This document shows, piece after piece, positions 1 to 7,904 of a stretch of 35,500 nt of DNA; the first letter of the stretch is position 1; every line of letters starts with the position of its first letter. Position numbers and translations under genes: made by a program. The stretch spans positions 1-35,500 of the forward strand of contig CAMDJU010000001.1 of assembly GCA_945900695.1 (NCBI GenBank), written 5' to 3'. The notes under the pieces were generated by a model. The model saw nothing but the letters and a program-made list of their open reading frames with translations. It was not told the DNA's origin and made no database searches. The DNA is from Bordetella parapertussis. GTDB lineage: Bacteria > Pseudomonadota > Gammaproteobacteria > Burkholderiales > Burkholderiaceae_C.

Positions 1-132
1 CGCGGCAAGCGCAGCGGCAAAGGGCTGGGCAAGGCCAGTGCGCCGCAACGTGCGGCAAAATCGCCCATCCAAGCGCTCAAAGCCGCGGTGAAAAAAGCCG
101 TGGCCAAGGGCAAGGGGCGCAAAAAACGCTGA
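1..132 (+). CDS. C-terminal end of a protein with a Lys/Arg/Ala-rich tail (RNase R possible)
   Basis: Frame 1 is open from the window edge to a TGA at 130-132, giving 43 residues made almost entirely of Lys, Arg, Ala and Gly. The end reads GKGRKKR. Tails of this kind are typical of RNA- or DNA-binding proteins. In Burkholderiales, the exoribonuclease R gene (rnr) commonly ends in such a basic tail and can lie upstream of a short-chain dehydrogenase, so RNase R is the first guess. No catalytic domain is visible in the window, so the identity is inference only. The stop is 33 bases before the next gene on the same strand, so the two could share a transcript. Confidence 0.5.
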   Translation, partial: RGKRSGKGLGKASAPQRAAKSPIQALKAAVKKAVAKGKGRKKR

Positions 133-165
133 CCCCCGTACAACCGCATTGAAGAGGACAACCCC

Positions 166-921
166 ATGAGCAGCCCCAAAATCGCAATCATCACTGGTGC
201 CGGTACGGGCATCGGCAAAGCCACCGCACAGGCTTTGTTGGGCGCGGGTTACCGCGTCACATTGGCCGGACGCCGCTCAGAGCCCCTGCACGCGGTGGTC
301 GCCGAATTGGCGGCAAAGCCCGATGAAGCCTTGGTTGTGCCCACGGATGTCGCCGATCCCGCTTCGGTCAAGGCGATGTTTGCTGCCACTGTACAAAAGT
401 GGGGCCGGGTGGACGTGTTGTTCAACAACGCCGGTGTGGGTGCCCCTGGCGTGCCCTTGGAGGAGTTGACCATCGAGCAATGGAAGCAGGTGGTGGACAT
501 CAACCTCAACGGCATGTTTTATTGCACTCAACAAGCCTTCATGGTCATGAAATCCCAGTCCCCCCAGGGTGGGCGCATCATCAACAATGGATCGATTTCT
601 GCCACCACGCCGCGTCCCAACTCCATCGCCTATACCGCGACCAAGCATGCGGTCAAAGGCTTGACCAAAACCGCTTCCCTTGATGGGCGCAAGTACAACA
701 TTGCTGTGGGGCAAATTGATGTGGGCAATGCCGGCACCGACATGGCCATGCGCATGGCCACCGGTATTTTGCAAGCCAACGGTCAAATTGCCGTGGAGCC
801 TTTGATGGATGTGAACTTGGTGGGTCAGGCGGTGTTGCACATGGCCAATCTGCCCTTGGAGGCCAATGTGATGTTTCAAACCATCATGGCCACCAAAATG
901 CCATTTGCAGGTCGGGGTTGA
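166..921 (+). CDS. Short-chain dehydrogenase/reductase (SDR), substrate unknown
   Basis: This 251-residue protein has the full classical SDR plan. A Rossmann nucleotide-binding motif TGAGTGIG lies at residues 10-17, an Asp after strand 3 at 61 (TDV), NNAG at 87-90, Asn in DINLNG near 113, Ser143, and the catalytic YTATK at 156-160. Length matches the family (about 250). It should catalyse NAD(P)-dependent oxidation or reduction of an alcohol or carbonyl in the cytoplasm. The region after the active site, where many SDRs have a Pro-Gly pair, reads [11 protein letters not shown] instead, as in a subgroup of uncharacterised SDRs. The ATG is preceded by GAAGAGGA about 8 bases upstream. The gene converges on nnr with a 30-base gap. 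The class is certain; the substrate cannot be told. Confidence 0.9.
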   Translation: MSSPKIAIITGAGTGIGKATAQALLGAGYRVTLAGRRSEPLHAVVAELAAKPDEALVVPTDVADPASVKAMFAATVQKWGRVDVLFNNAGVGAPGVPLEELTIEQWKQVVDINLNGMFYCTQQAFMVMKSQSPQGGRIINNGSISATTPRPNSIAYTATKHAVKGLTKTASLDGRKYNIAVGQIDVGNAGTDMAMRMATGILQANGQIAVEPLMDVNLVGQAVLHMANLPLEANVMFQTIMATKMPFAGRG

Positions 922-951
922 TCATTCGACCGGTTTCTGCCGCTGGCCGCA

Positions 952-2412
952 TCACAAACGAACAGCTTTGGCCAGCGCCTCTGCGGTGAGTGTTTCGGCC
1001 TCGGGCCAGCGGTCGGCCGCCCATCCATGCTGAAACACCGCCAATTGCGCAGCTGGCCAAGCATCTAGGCCGCGGGCCAATGCGGCGCCCACCATTCCAG
1101 CGAGCACATCGCCTGTGCCAGCGCATGCCAATCGTGCGTTCCCAGTGGGGTTGATCGCAGGCGTTTCGTTGGGGGCAGCCATGACGGTGCCCGCCCCTTT
1201 GAGAACCACCACACAAGACCAGCGTTGGGCCAGACTCTGGGCCGCAGCGCACCGATCTGATTGCACCTGCGCCAACGTGCAACCCAGCAGCCGCGCGGCT
1301 TCCAGCGGGTGTGGCGTGAGCACTGTGGGCAAGCCGGTCGACGCCCTGCGAACCAGCAAAGTTTGCAAGCTGCTGTCTTGCGCGATGGCGTTGAGTGCAT
1401 CGGCATCGAGCACCAATTTCGCTGACCGCGACAAGACGGCGGGCAAGTGTGGGCGAATGGCTTGCCCGCCGCCGCATCCACACACCACCGTGCCTTCAAA
1501 GCCAAAGCTTGAATCTGGCGCCATGGCCATGAGGCTGGGGAATTGGGTTTGCACACTGGGCAGGGCGTTGGGGTTGAGCAAGCTCAAGACCACCTTGCCC
1601 ACGCCGGCATGCAAAGCGGCCAATCCGGCCAAGATGGCCGCCCCGGTCATGCCCGGCGCACCACCCAGCACCAGCACGTGGCCATGGCTGCCTTTGTGGC
1701 TTTGTTGGGCTTTGGGGCTGAGGGGGTGGGGCGATATCAAGCAAGCGTCTGGCCTTTGTGACAGGCCAGCCGAGTGACCCAGGTCATCGAACCAAACTTC
1801 GCCGCACGCGTCTTTGCCTTGGTGGGTGAACAAACCCGGCTTGAGGGTGAGCAAACTCAAGGTCAAGACGGGCGATGCGCGTTGCGGGCTGGAAGGGGAA
1901 TCCATCCAATGACCGCTGTCAGACATCAAGCCGGTGGGCACATCCACGCACAACAATGGCGTGTGCGCTCGTCGCAAAAGATGCATGTGCTGTTGCAACC
2001 GGCCTTGGGGCGCGCGGTCATGACCCAATCCCAATAACGCGTCGATGCCCAAATCCCATTCGGTGGGGGTTGGGTCATGGATGGGGATTCCCGCTTTTGC
2101 AACCCGATCTAAAGCATCCAGAACGTCCGAAGATGCGTGGTCACCAGGGCAACGGGTGAGCCAAACGTCTTTTCCCAGGGCTTGCAAATGCAGTGCGGCA
2201 TGCAAACCATCGCCGCCATTGTTGCCCGGCCCGCAAGCGATCCAAATGCGTTGGGCATGGGGTGCCCATGCCATGGCCAGTTGGGCCACAGACTGACCGG
2301 CACGCTGCATCAAACCAGGTGTTGGGTGGGTGCTGAGGGCTTGGGTTTCAATGGCGCGGGTTTTGGCCACCCCGTGCAAGGGCCATTCGGTGAATGGGGT
2401 GATCCGTTGCAT
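952..2412 (-). CDS. nnr: Bifunctional NAD(P)H-hydrate epimerase / ADP-dependent NAD(P)H-hydrate dehydratase
   Basis: The enzyme repairs hydrated NADH and NADPH, which form spontaneously or through GAPDH side activity. The N-terminal YjeF_N half epimerises the S and R forms. The C-terminal carbohydrate-kinase-like half dehydrates the hydrate using ADP. With the chosen start the protein has 486 residues, normal for the fused form. GNNGGDG lies at about 63-69 in the epimerase half. The dehydratase half shows VLGGAPGMTGA, LTPHPLEAARL and the nucleotide-binding AGTGDVLAGM at about 431-440. An upstream in-frame ATG at 2499 would make the gene overlap the end of dadA and adds residues unlike the family, so the ATG at 2412 is preferred. 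That leaves 28 bases after dadA, and the two are probably co-transcribed. No strong Shine-Dalgarno is visible. Confidence 0.93.
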   Translation of the reverse strand: MQRITPFTEWPLHGVAKTRAIETQALSTHPTPGLMQRAGQSVAQLAMAWAPHAQRIWIACGPGNNGGDGLHAALHLQALGKDVWLTRCPGDHASSDVLDALDRVAKAGIPIHDPTPTEWDLGIDALLGLGHDRAPQGRLQQHMHLLRRAHTPLLCVDVPTGLMSDSGHWMDSPSSPQRASPVLTLSLLTLKPGLFTHQGKDACGEVWFDDLGHSAGLSQRPDACLISPHPLSPKAQQSHKGSHGHVLVLGGAPGMTGAAILAGLAALHAGVGKVVLSLLNPNALPSVQTQFPSLMAMAPDSSFGFEGTVVCGCGGGQAIRPHLPAVLSRSAKLVLDADALNAIAQDSSLQTLLVRRASTGLPTVLTPHPLEAARLLGCTLAQVQSDRCAAAQSLAQRWSCVVVLKGAGTVMAAPNETPAINPTGNARLACAGTGDVLAGMVGAALARGLDAWPAAQLAVFQHGWAADRWPEAETLTAEALAKAVRL

Positions 2413-2440
2413 GGGGTATGGCTTTTGGCAGGTCAGGGTG

Positions 2441-3691
2441 TTAAGCCCGCAAGCGATCCAGTCCCAACCCGCTGATGTCAAGATCGGGTGGGCGATCACT
2501 GACCAAGTCGCTCAACACCTTTGCACTGCCACTGGCCAACGCCCAACCGCTGGAGCCATGGCCCAAGTTGAGCCACACTCCGGGCACGCCGCTGGCCCCC
2601 AGGATGGGCGGGCCATCGGGCAGCATGGGTCGGGCACCTTTCCAAATTTGCAAGTTATCGGAAATTTTGGCCCCGCCAGGGAACCAGTCGCTCAGCACTT
2701 TGTACAAAGTTTCCAGGGCCGCGGGATTGTGCTTTTGCGCTGACCCACCCAACTCGGCGCTGCCAGCCACCCGAATGCGCTGGCCCAAGCGGGAAATGGA
2801 CACTTTGTAACGTTCGTCCATCAAGCCGCTGCGCGGGGCGTCCAAGGGGTTGCGAATGGCCGCAGTGACCGAGTAGCCATGAACCGCAATCATGGGCAAG
2901 TTCACGCCCAATGGCCTCAGCAAAGGCAAGCTGCCCATGCCGGCACAGACCACCACGGCATCGAAGGGCCCGACAGCGCCTGCGCCTTTGACCTGCAATT
3001 GGGTGGGCTGGCTGCGTGAAAGGGGCAAAAGCGTGGTGTTGAATGCAAACCGCACCCCCATGTCCTCGGCCTTTTGTTTCAGCAGCAAGGCATATTGGCG
3101 GCAATTGCCGACCTCGTCTTGGGGCAAATGAATGGCAGCGTGCAGCGCCGTTTCCGGGTTCAACGCCGGCTCCAGCGCCAAGGCCTGTTCGGCGTCGAGC
3201 AATTTGTGGGTTACATCCGCATCGCGCAAAAACTGCAAATTGTTTTGCGCCAACGCCAGGTCTTTGGCGGTGCGTAGAAGCACCAAATAACCCTCAGATC
3301 GATCAAATTCGATGCGCTCTCGAGCGGCAGTGGCATGCAGTTGTTCGCGGCTGTAAAACGCCAATCGCTGCATGCGCTCCCGGTTGGCAAAGTATTGGCT
3401 GGTGCGGCAGGCTTTCACCCAAGATGCCATCCAAGAAAGCTCAGCACCGCTGGGCCATCCCAGGCGCACCGGGGCATGGCGCCCCAACAAATGCCTCAAT
3501 ACTTTCCACGGCATGCCTGGCGCAGCCCAGGGTGTGACATATCCTGGCGCAACCACGCCGGCATTGGCAAAACTGGTTTCTTCCCCCACACTGCCGTGGC
3601 GTTCAAAAACCGTGACGGCGTGTCCTTGGCGGGTCAATTCGTAGGCGGTGCTCACCCCAACGATGCCCGCCCCTATGACGGCGATCTTCAT
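2441..3691 (-). CDS. dadA: D-amino acid dehydrogenase, FAD-dependent (DadA family)
   Basis: This 416-residue flavoprotein belongs to the DAO family and resembles the small subunit of D-amino acid dehydrogenase. It oxidises D-amino acids (D-Ala classically) to 2-oxo acids and passes electrons to the membrane quinone pool. The FAD-binding Rossmann motif IGAGIVG begins at residue 6. It is followed by the DadA-typical segment ETSFANAG and the VVAPGYVTPWAAPG region, and near the C-terminus by GARPMLPDGPPILG and NLGHGSSGW, which complete the FAD site. Length is slightly below the E. coli enzyme (about 432). The gene is transcribed away from rpsB and is followed by nnr on the same strand. There is no alanine racemase (dadX) neighbour in the window, so the exact D-amino acid is uncertain. 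Confidence 0.88.
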   Translation of the reverse strand: MKIAVIGAGIVGVSTAYELTRQGHAVTVFERHGSVGEETSFANAGVVAPGYVTPWAAPGMPWKVLRHLLGRHAPVRLGWPSGAELSWMASWVKACRTSQYFANRERMQRLAFYSREQLHATAARERIEFDRSEGYLVLLRTAKDLALAQNNLQFLRDADVTHKLLDAEQALALEPALNPETALHAAIHLPQDEVGNCRQYALLLKQKAEDMGVRFAFNTTLLPLSRSQPTQLQVKGAGAVGPFDAVVVCAGMGSLPLLRPLGVNLPMIAVHGYSVTAAIRNPLDAPRSGLMDERYKVSISRLGQRIRVAGSAELGGSAQKHNPAALETLYKVLSDWFPGGAKISDNLQIWKGARPMLPDGPPILGASGVPGVWLNLGHGSSGWALASGSAKVLSDLVSDRPPDLDISGLGLDRLRA

Positions 3692-3885
3692 GGTGCAGCC
3701 CAGTCATGGGCCCCAGAGGTTGCGGTGCGTGTGTATGTTAAGATCATTGGGTTTTGTTGGCGTGAAGGATTGGTCTTTCACGGTTGACGAATCAATCCCA
3801 AACCAGCCCCCACAAGGTGTTGACCCGTTTTTACAAGCGGGTCAATGTAGGGCTGGATTTTAGACCCAACCTTTGGAGAAATACC
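3692..3885. promoter_or_regulatory. Divergent dadA / rpsB intergenic region with rpsB leader
   Basis: This 194-base region lies between the divergent dadA and rpsB genes and must hold promoters for both. An AT-rich patch around 3732-3745 contains a TAAGAT hexamer at 3739-3744 that resembles a -10 element for rpsB. The nearest TTG (3720-3725) is only 13 bases away, so I do not call a full promoter. A strong hairpin in the leader (3820-3845) is listed separately. The rpsB Shine-Dalgarno GGAGAA is at about 3874-3879, 6 bases before the ATG. Confidence 0.45.
3820..3845 (+). promoter_or_regulatory. Hairpin in the rpsB 5' leader
   Basis: TTGACCCG at 3820-3827 is perfectly complementary to CGGGTCAA at 3838-3845. 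The stem extends inward by a G-U and two A-U pairs to 11 bp around a TTAC loop (3831-3834). It ends 40 bases before the rpsB ATG and has no U-tract, so it is not an intrinsic terminator. In E. coli, ribosomal protein S2 represses rpsB-tsf by binding a structured leader. This hairpin is a candidate for an equivalent element, but that role is inference. Confidence 0.5.
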
Positions 3886-4638
3886 ATGTCAGTCACCATG
3901 CGCGAAATGCTCGAAGCCGGCGTCCATTTTGGGCACCAAACCCGCTTTTGGAACCCCAAGATGTCACCGTTCATCTTTGGCCATCGCAACAAAATCCACA
4001 TCATCAACTTGGAAAAAACACTGCCCTTGTATCAAGAGGCAACCAAGTTCGTGCGCCAACTGTCTTCTAACCGTGGCACCGTTTTGATGGTGGGCACCAA
4101 GCGCCAAGCCCGAGACACTGTGGCCCAAGAGGCCCAGCGCGCGGGCGTTCCTTATGTGGATCAGCGCTGGCTGGGCGGTATGTTGACCAATTTCAAAACC
4201 GTCAAAACATCGATCAAGCGACTCAAGGACATGAAAGCGCAGCAAGAGCTGGGCTTGGACGCCATGAGCAAAAAAGAGCAATTGATGTTCGCCCGCGAAC
4301 TCGAAAAGCTGGAAAAAGACATTGGTGGCATTCAAGACATGGTCACCTTGCCCGATGCAATCTTTGTGATCGATGTGGGTTTTCACAAAATTGCCATCGC
4401 TGAGGCGAAAAAATTGGGTATCCCACTGATTGGCGTGGTCGATACCAACCATTCACCCGAAGGCATTGACTATGTCATCCCTGGCAACGACGATTCATCC
4501 AAGGCCGTGACTTTGTATGCGCGTGGGATTGCCGATGCTATTTTGGAAGGCCGTGCCAATGCCGTTAACGACATTGTCAAAGCAGTTGGCGAAGGCGACG
4601 ACGAGTTTGTCGAGGTCGACGAGGCCGCATCCGCCTGA
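3886..4638 (+). CDS. rpsB: Small ribosomal subunit protein uS2
   Basis: This is ribosomal protein S2 (250 residues), which binds between the head and body of the 30S subunit and is needed for S1 recruitment. The family signature [13 protein letters not shown] opens the protein, followed by RFWNPKM and [27 protein letters not shown] lies mid-protein, and [24 protein letters not shown] near the end is diagnostic (shown here in part as IGVVDTN and YVIPGND). An in-frame ATG at 3784 would add 34 residues foreign to S2. The ATG at 3886 has a good GGAGAA Shine-Dalgarno and gives the family N-terminus. The C-terminal Asp/Glu/Ala-rich tail ([14 protein letters not shown]) is slightly longer than in E. 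coli. tsf follows after a terminator-like hairpin. Confidence 0.98.
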   Translation: MSVTMREMLEAGVHFGHQTRFWNPKMSPFIFGHRNKIHIINLEKTLPLYQEATKFVRQLSSNRGTVLMVGTKRQARDTVAQEAQRAGVPYVDQRWLGGMLTNFKTVKTSIKRLKDMKAQQELGLDAMSKKEQLMFARELEKLEKDIGGIQDMVTLPDAIFVIDVGFHKIAIAEAKKLGIPLIGVVDTNHSPEGIDYVIPGNDDSSKAVTLYARGIADAILEGRANAVNDIVKAVGEGDDEFVEVDEAASA

Positions 4639-4662
4639 CAGTTCCCGAGACAGGCGTTTGCC

Positions 4663-4688
4663 AAAAGGGGCTCGAGAAGCCCCTTTTT
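4663..4688 (+). terminator. Intrinsic terminator / attenuator between rpsB and tsf
   Basis: GGGGCT (4667-4672) pairs with AGCCCC (4678-4683) around a CGAGA loop. Flanking AAAA (4663-4666) pairs with the first bases of a T5 run (4684-4688). This is a textbook rho-independent hairpin 25 bases after the rpsB stop. Since tsf follows 49 bases later with no obvious promoter of its own, it probably acts as a partial terminator that lowers EF-Ts relative to S2, as the equivalent hairpin does in E. coli. Confidence 0.8.
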
Positions 4689-4736
4689 CACAGCCTTATT
4701 TTTATAACATCATTTGATTTCTAACGGAGAACACCG

Positions 4737-5630
4737 ATGGTCGCAATCACTGCAAGCATGGTCGCCGAACTGCGCGCCAAAACCGATGCCCCCATGATGG
4801 AGTGCAAAAAAGCCTTGACCGAAGCCGAGGGCGATATGGACAAGGCAGAGGAGTTGTTGCGGGTCAAGCTCGGCAGCAAAGCCGGCAAGGCCGCCAGCCG
4901 CGTGACCGCCGAAGGCGTGGTCGCTGCCCATGCCCATGGCAAAGTGGGTTCTTTGGTTGAACTCAATTGCGAAACCGACTTTGTGACCAAAAACGACAGC
5001 TTTTTGGCCATGGCGCGTGCCACTGCCGAGTTGATCGCGCAACACAACCCCAGTGACTTGATCGCCTTGGGCGCCTTGCCCTACAGCCAAGATGGCTTTG
5101 GCCCAACCCTGGAGGATGTGCGCAAAGGCCTGATTGGCAAGATCGGCGAAAACATGAGCTTGCGCCGTTTCAAGTGCTTCGACCGTGGCCACGATTTCGC
5201 ACACTACCTGCATGGCACACGCATTGGTGTGGCCGTGGAGTACACCGGTGACGCGCAAGCTGCCAAAGACGTGGCCATGCACGTGGCCGCCATGAAGCCC
5301 GTGGCCTTGACCAGCCAGGATGTTCCCGCAGAACTGATCGAAAAAGAGCGTTCTGTGGCCACTGCAAAAGCCGCGGAGTCGGGTAAGCCGGCTGACATTG
5401 CCGCCAAGATGATCGAAGGCTCGGTTCAAAAGTACCTCAAAGAGGTGTCTTTGTTCAACCAAGTTTTTGTGAAGAACGACAAGCAAACCGTTGAGCAAAT
5501 GCTCAAGGCCGCGCAGACCACCATCCATTCATTCACGATGTATGTGGTGGGTGAGGGCATCGAGAAAAAAGTAGACGATTTCGCTGCCGAAGTCGCTGCC
5601 CAGGTTGCAGCCGCCAAGCAAGGCGCTTGA
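4737..5630 (+). CDS. tsf: Translation elongation factor Ts
   Basis: EF-Ts is the guanine nucleotide exchange factor that regenerates EF-Tu-GTP from EF-Tu-GDP. The N-terminal UBA-like domain contains the signature [16 protein letters not shown] (residues 12-27). The TDFV motif that inserts into EF-Tu to displace Mg2+ is at 80-83 ([10 protein letters not shown]). The core subdomains and a C-terminal helix follow, with [11 protein letters not shown] and VGEGIEKK near the end. Length is 297 residues against about 283 in E. coli, typical of betaproteobacteria. The ATG is preceded by ACGGAGAA about 7 bases upstream. It forms the conserved rpsB-tsf-pyrH-frr series. Confidence 0.98.
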   Translation: MVAITASMVAELRAKTDAPMMECKKALTEAEGDMDKAEELLRVKLGSKAGKAASRVTAEGVVAAHAHGKVGSLVELNCETDFVTKNDSFLAMARATAELIAQHNPSDLIALGALPYSQDGFGPTLEDVRKGLIGKIGENMSLRRFKCFDRGHDFAHYLHGTRIGVAVEYTGDAQAAKDVAMHVAAMKPVALTSQDVPAELIEKERSVATAKAAESGKPADIAAKMIEGSVQKYLKEVSLFNQVFVKNDKQTVEQMLKAAQTTIHSFTMYVVGEGIEKKVDDFAAEVAAQVAAAKQGA

Positions 5631-5641
5631 CAAAGTCCAGG

Positions 5642-5674
5642 TCACGCCAGGCTTCATGCGGGCGTGATTTGGTT
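5642..5674 (+). terminator. Possible weak terminator hairpin after tsf
   Basis: TCACGCC (5642-5648) is complementary to GGCGTGA (5661-5667), with a 12-base loop that can form a small inner GC pair. It is followed by TTTGGTT, an interrupted T-rich stretch. It lies 11 bases after the tsf stop and about 60 bases before pyrH. The T-tract is poor, so any termination would be partial. Confidence 0.35.
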
Positions 5675-5735
5675 CTTGGCCATCGTGTTGCCAGGGACTG
5701 CCATTACACTTTGACCATCTGCAAGGAATCTGAAC

Positions 5736-6458
5736 ATGTCTTCCCCCAAGCCCGCCCATCAGCGCATACTGCTCAAGCTGTCTGGGGAGGCATTGATGGG
5801 GGATGATGCCTTTGGCATCAACCGCGCCACCATTGTGCGCATCGTCGAAGAAGTGGCCGAAGTCACTCGCTTGGGCGTTCAATTGGCCGTGGTCATTGGC
5901 GGGGGCAACATCTTTCGTGGTGTGGCCGGTGGATCGGTCGGGATGGACCGAGCCACCGCAGACTACATGGGCATGCTGGCCACCGTCATGAACGCCTTGG
6001 CATTGGCCGACACCATGAACAAAGCGGGTTTGACGGCCCGTGTGATGTCAGCCATTGGCATCGAGCAGGTGGTGGAGCCCTATGTGCGTCCCAAGGCCTT
6101 GCAGTATTTGGAGGAAGGCAAGGTGGTTATTTTTGCTGCAGGAACAGGCAACCCATTTTTCACCACCGATACAGCGGCGGCCTTGCGCGGAGCCGAAATT
6201 GGCGCCGAAGTGGTCCTCAAAGCCACCAAGGTGGACGGCGTCTATACCGCCGACCCGCACAAAGACCCCACCGCGACGCGCTACAGCACCATCAGTTTTG
6301 ATGAGGCCATTGGGCGAAATTTGGGCATCATGGACGCCACGGCGTTTGCCCTGTGCCGCGACCAAAAATTGCCCATCAAGGTTTTTTCCATCGTCAAAAA
6401 TGGTGCCCTCAAACGGGTGATCATGGGCGAGGACGAAGGCACCTTGGTCCACGCCTGA
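5736..6458 (+). CDS. pyrH: UMP kinase
   Basis: UMP kinase phosphorylates UMP to UDP with ATP, feeding all pyrimidine nucleotide synthesis. It is a hexameric amino-acid-kinase-fold enzyme, activated by GTP and inhibited by UTP. Signatures: KLSGEAL at residues 14-20, GGGNIFRG at 55-62, the UMP-binding [18 protein letters not shown] at 71-88, and [16 protein letters not shown] in the second half, then ATKVDGVY and the DPHKDP segment. The 240-residue length is standard. The ATG is preceded by AAGGAA about 8 bases upstream. Position between tsf and frr is conserved across proteobacteria. Confidence 0.98.
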   Translation: MSSPKPAHQRILLKLSGEALMGDDAFGINRATIVRIVEEVAEVTRLGVQLAVVIGGGNIFRGVAGGSVGMDRATADYMGMLATVMNALALADTMNKAGLTARVMSAIGIEQVVEPYVRPKALQYLEEGKVVIFAAGTGNPFFTTDTAAALRGAEIGAEVVLKATKVDGVYTADPHKDPTATRYSTISFDEAIGRNLGIMDATAFALCRDQKLPIKVFSIVKNGALKRVIMGEDEGTLVHA

Positions 6459-6486
6459 AAAACCTTCAGCACAGGAGACAAGCCGC

Positions 6487-7047
6487 ATGACCATCGCTGA
6501 CATCAAAAAAACCACGGAAAGCAAAATGGATCAATCCATTCAGGCTTTTACCCATGGCTTGACCAAAATTCGCACTGGCCGTGCCAACCCGGGCTTGCTC
6601 GATTCGGTGCAAGTGGACTACTACGGCAACCTCACCCCCATCACCCAAGTGGCCAATGTGAGTTTGCTCGATGCGCGCACCATCAGCGTGCAACCTTGGG
6701 AAAAGGGCATGGGGGCCAAAATTGAAAAAGCCATCCGCGACAGCGATCTGGGTCTCAACCCCGCCTCGATGGGCGACCTGATCCGCGTTCCAATGCCGCC
6801 CATGACCGAGGAGCGGCGCAAGGAGTTGACCAAGGTGGTTCGCAGCGATGGCGAAAACGCCAAGGTGGCGATACGAAATTTGCGCCGGGACGCCAATGAC
6901 GCGGTGAAAAAATTGGTCAAGGACAAATTCGCCTCTGAGGATGAGCAAAAGCGATCTGAGGCCGAGGTTCAAAAAATCACCGATAAACACATCGCTGACG
7001 TGGACAAACTGATCGCGGCCAAAGAGCAGGACATCATGTCCGTCTGA
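6487..7047 (+). CDS. frr: Ribosome recycling factor
   Basis: RRF, with EF-G, splits the post-termination ribosome so that its subunits can be reused. The protein has 186 residues (family 185). The tRNA-like domain I helix carries [13 protein letters not shown], then [14 protein letters not shown] NLTPITQVA and the ISVQPWEK turn. Domain I resumes with [17 protein letters not shown] and TEERRKEL, followed by the Lys/Arg-rich helix with [16 protein letters not shown] Shine-Dalgarno precedes the ATG. The next gene is cdsA only 15 bases later. In most betaproteobacteria uppS (undecaprenyl diphosphate synthase) sits between the two, and it is missing here. Confidence 0.98.
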   Translation: MTIADIKKTTESKMDQSIQAFTHGLTKIRTGRANPGLLDSVQVDYYGNLTPITQVANVSLLDARTISVQPWEKGMGAKIEKAIRDSDLGLNPASMGDLIRVPMPPMTEERRKELTKVVRSDGENAKVAIRNLRRDANDAVKKLVKDKFASEDEQKRSEAEVQKITDKHIADVDKLIAAKEQDIMSV

Positions 7048-7062
7048 GACGGTCAAGGTTTC

Positions 7063-7896
7063 ATGCTCAAGCAGCGCATCATCACCGCCTTGGTTTTATT
7101 GGCGCTTCTTTTGCCGGCATTGTTTGCCACCTCACCAGAGCCCTTGGCCTTGCTCACATTGATCTTGATGGCCGCGGCCAGTTGGGAGTGGGGACGCCTC
7201 AATGGCCTGGGCTTTCGACCGGCCCTGATCTTGACGGGGATTTGCTTATCCCTTTGTGCCGCGAGTTGGTGGGCCGGTTGGGCTGTCCAAGCCCCTTCGG
7301 CGCTGTGGTGGATGGCGGGTGTGGCTTGGTTGGTGGGTGGGGCTTGGATGCTTCGCCGTGGTGTTCTGGGTTGGGGGATGTGGCCCCGTGTGGCCCGATG
7401 GGCAGGTGGCATCTTGGTTTTGTGGGTGACTTGGTTGGCCCTTTGCCAGTCCAAACACATGGGGGTGAATTTTCTTTTATCGGTGTTGGCGTTGGTTTGG
7501 GTGGCCGATGTGGCGGCTTATTTTGGTGGCCGCGCTTTTGGTCTGCGCAAGCTTGCGATCAACATCAGCCCCGGCAAAAGTTGGGAGGGCGTCTTCAGCG
7601 GTTTGTTGGCCGTGGGCGCGTTGGCGCTGATCTGGTTGGCCTTGGATGGTCAGCAAACCAGTTGGAGCCCCAGCGTGTTCAGCATGCTTGTCCAACAGTC
7701 ACAGGTTTGGGCGTTCGCAGGCGTGGCGTTGCTGGTTGGCATGAGCGTGGTGGGTGATTTGGTCGAATCTTTGGTCAAACGCAGCGCCGGTGTCAAAGAC
7801 AGCAGCGCCTTGTTGCCTGGCCATGGTGGGGTGCTGGACCGGGTGGATGCCTTGTTGCCCACACTGCCATTGGCCCTGATGCTGGTGCAAGCTTGA
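7063..7896 (+). CDS. cdsA: Phosphatidate cytidylyltransferase (CDP-diacylglycerol synthase)
   Basis: CdsA makes CDP-diacylglycerol from phosphatidic acid and CTP at the inner membrane, the branch point for phosphatidylethanolamine, phosphatidylglycerol and cardiolipin. The 277 residues form about eight hydrophobic segments. The family signature lies at the C-terminus from about residue 236, SLVKRSAGVKDSS, continuing to LPGHGGVLDRVDALL, which contains the Asp residues that hold the metal. A conserved PGKSWEG segment lies near residue 170. The gene begins 15 bases after frr, and its TGA is 8 bases before the dxr ATG. Confidence 0.96.
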   Translation: MLKQRIITALVLLALLLPALFATSPEPLALLTLILMAAASWEWGRLNGLGFRPALILTGICLSLCAASWWAGWAVQAPSALWWMAGVAWLVGGAWMLRRGVLGWGMWPRVARWAGGILVLWVTWLALCQSKHMGVNFLLSVLALVWVADVAAYFGGRAFGLRKLAINISPGKSWEGVFSGLLAVGALALIWLALDGQQTSWSPSVFSMLVQQSQVWAFAGVALLVGMSVVGDLVESLVKRSAGVKDSSALLPGHGGVLDRVDALLPTLPLALMLVQA

Positions 7897-7904
7897 GCCT
7901 CACC

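Noticed and set aside
3720..3744. An rpsB promoter TTGCGG / TAAGAT
   Set aside because: The spacer is 13 bases, too short for sigma-70. Only the -10-like hexamer is mentioned.
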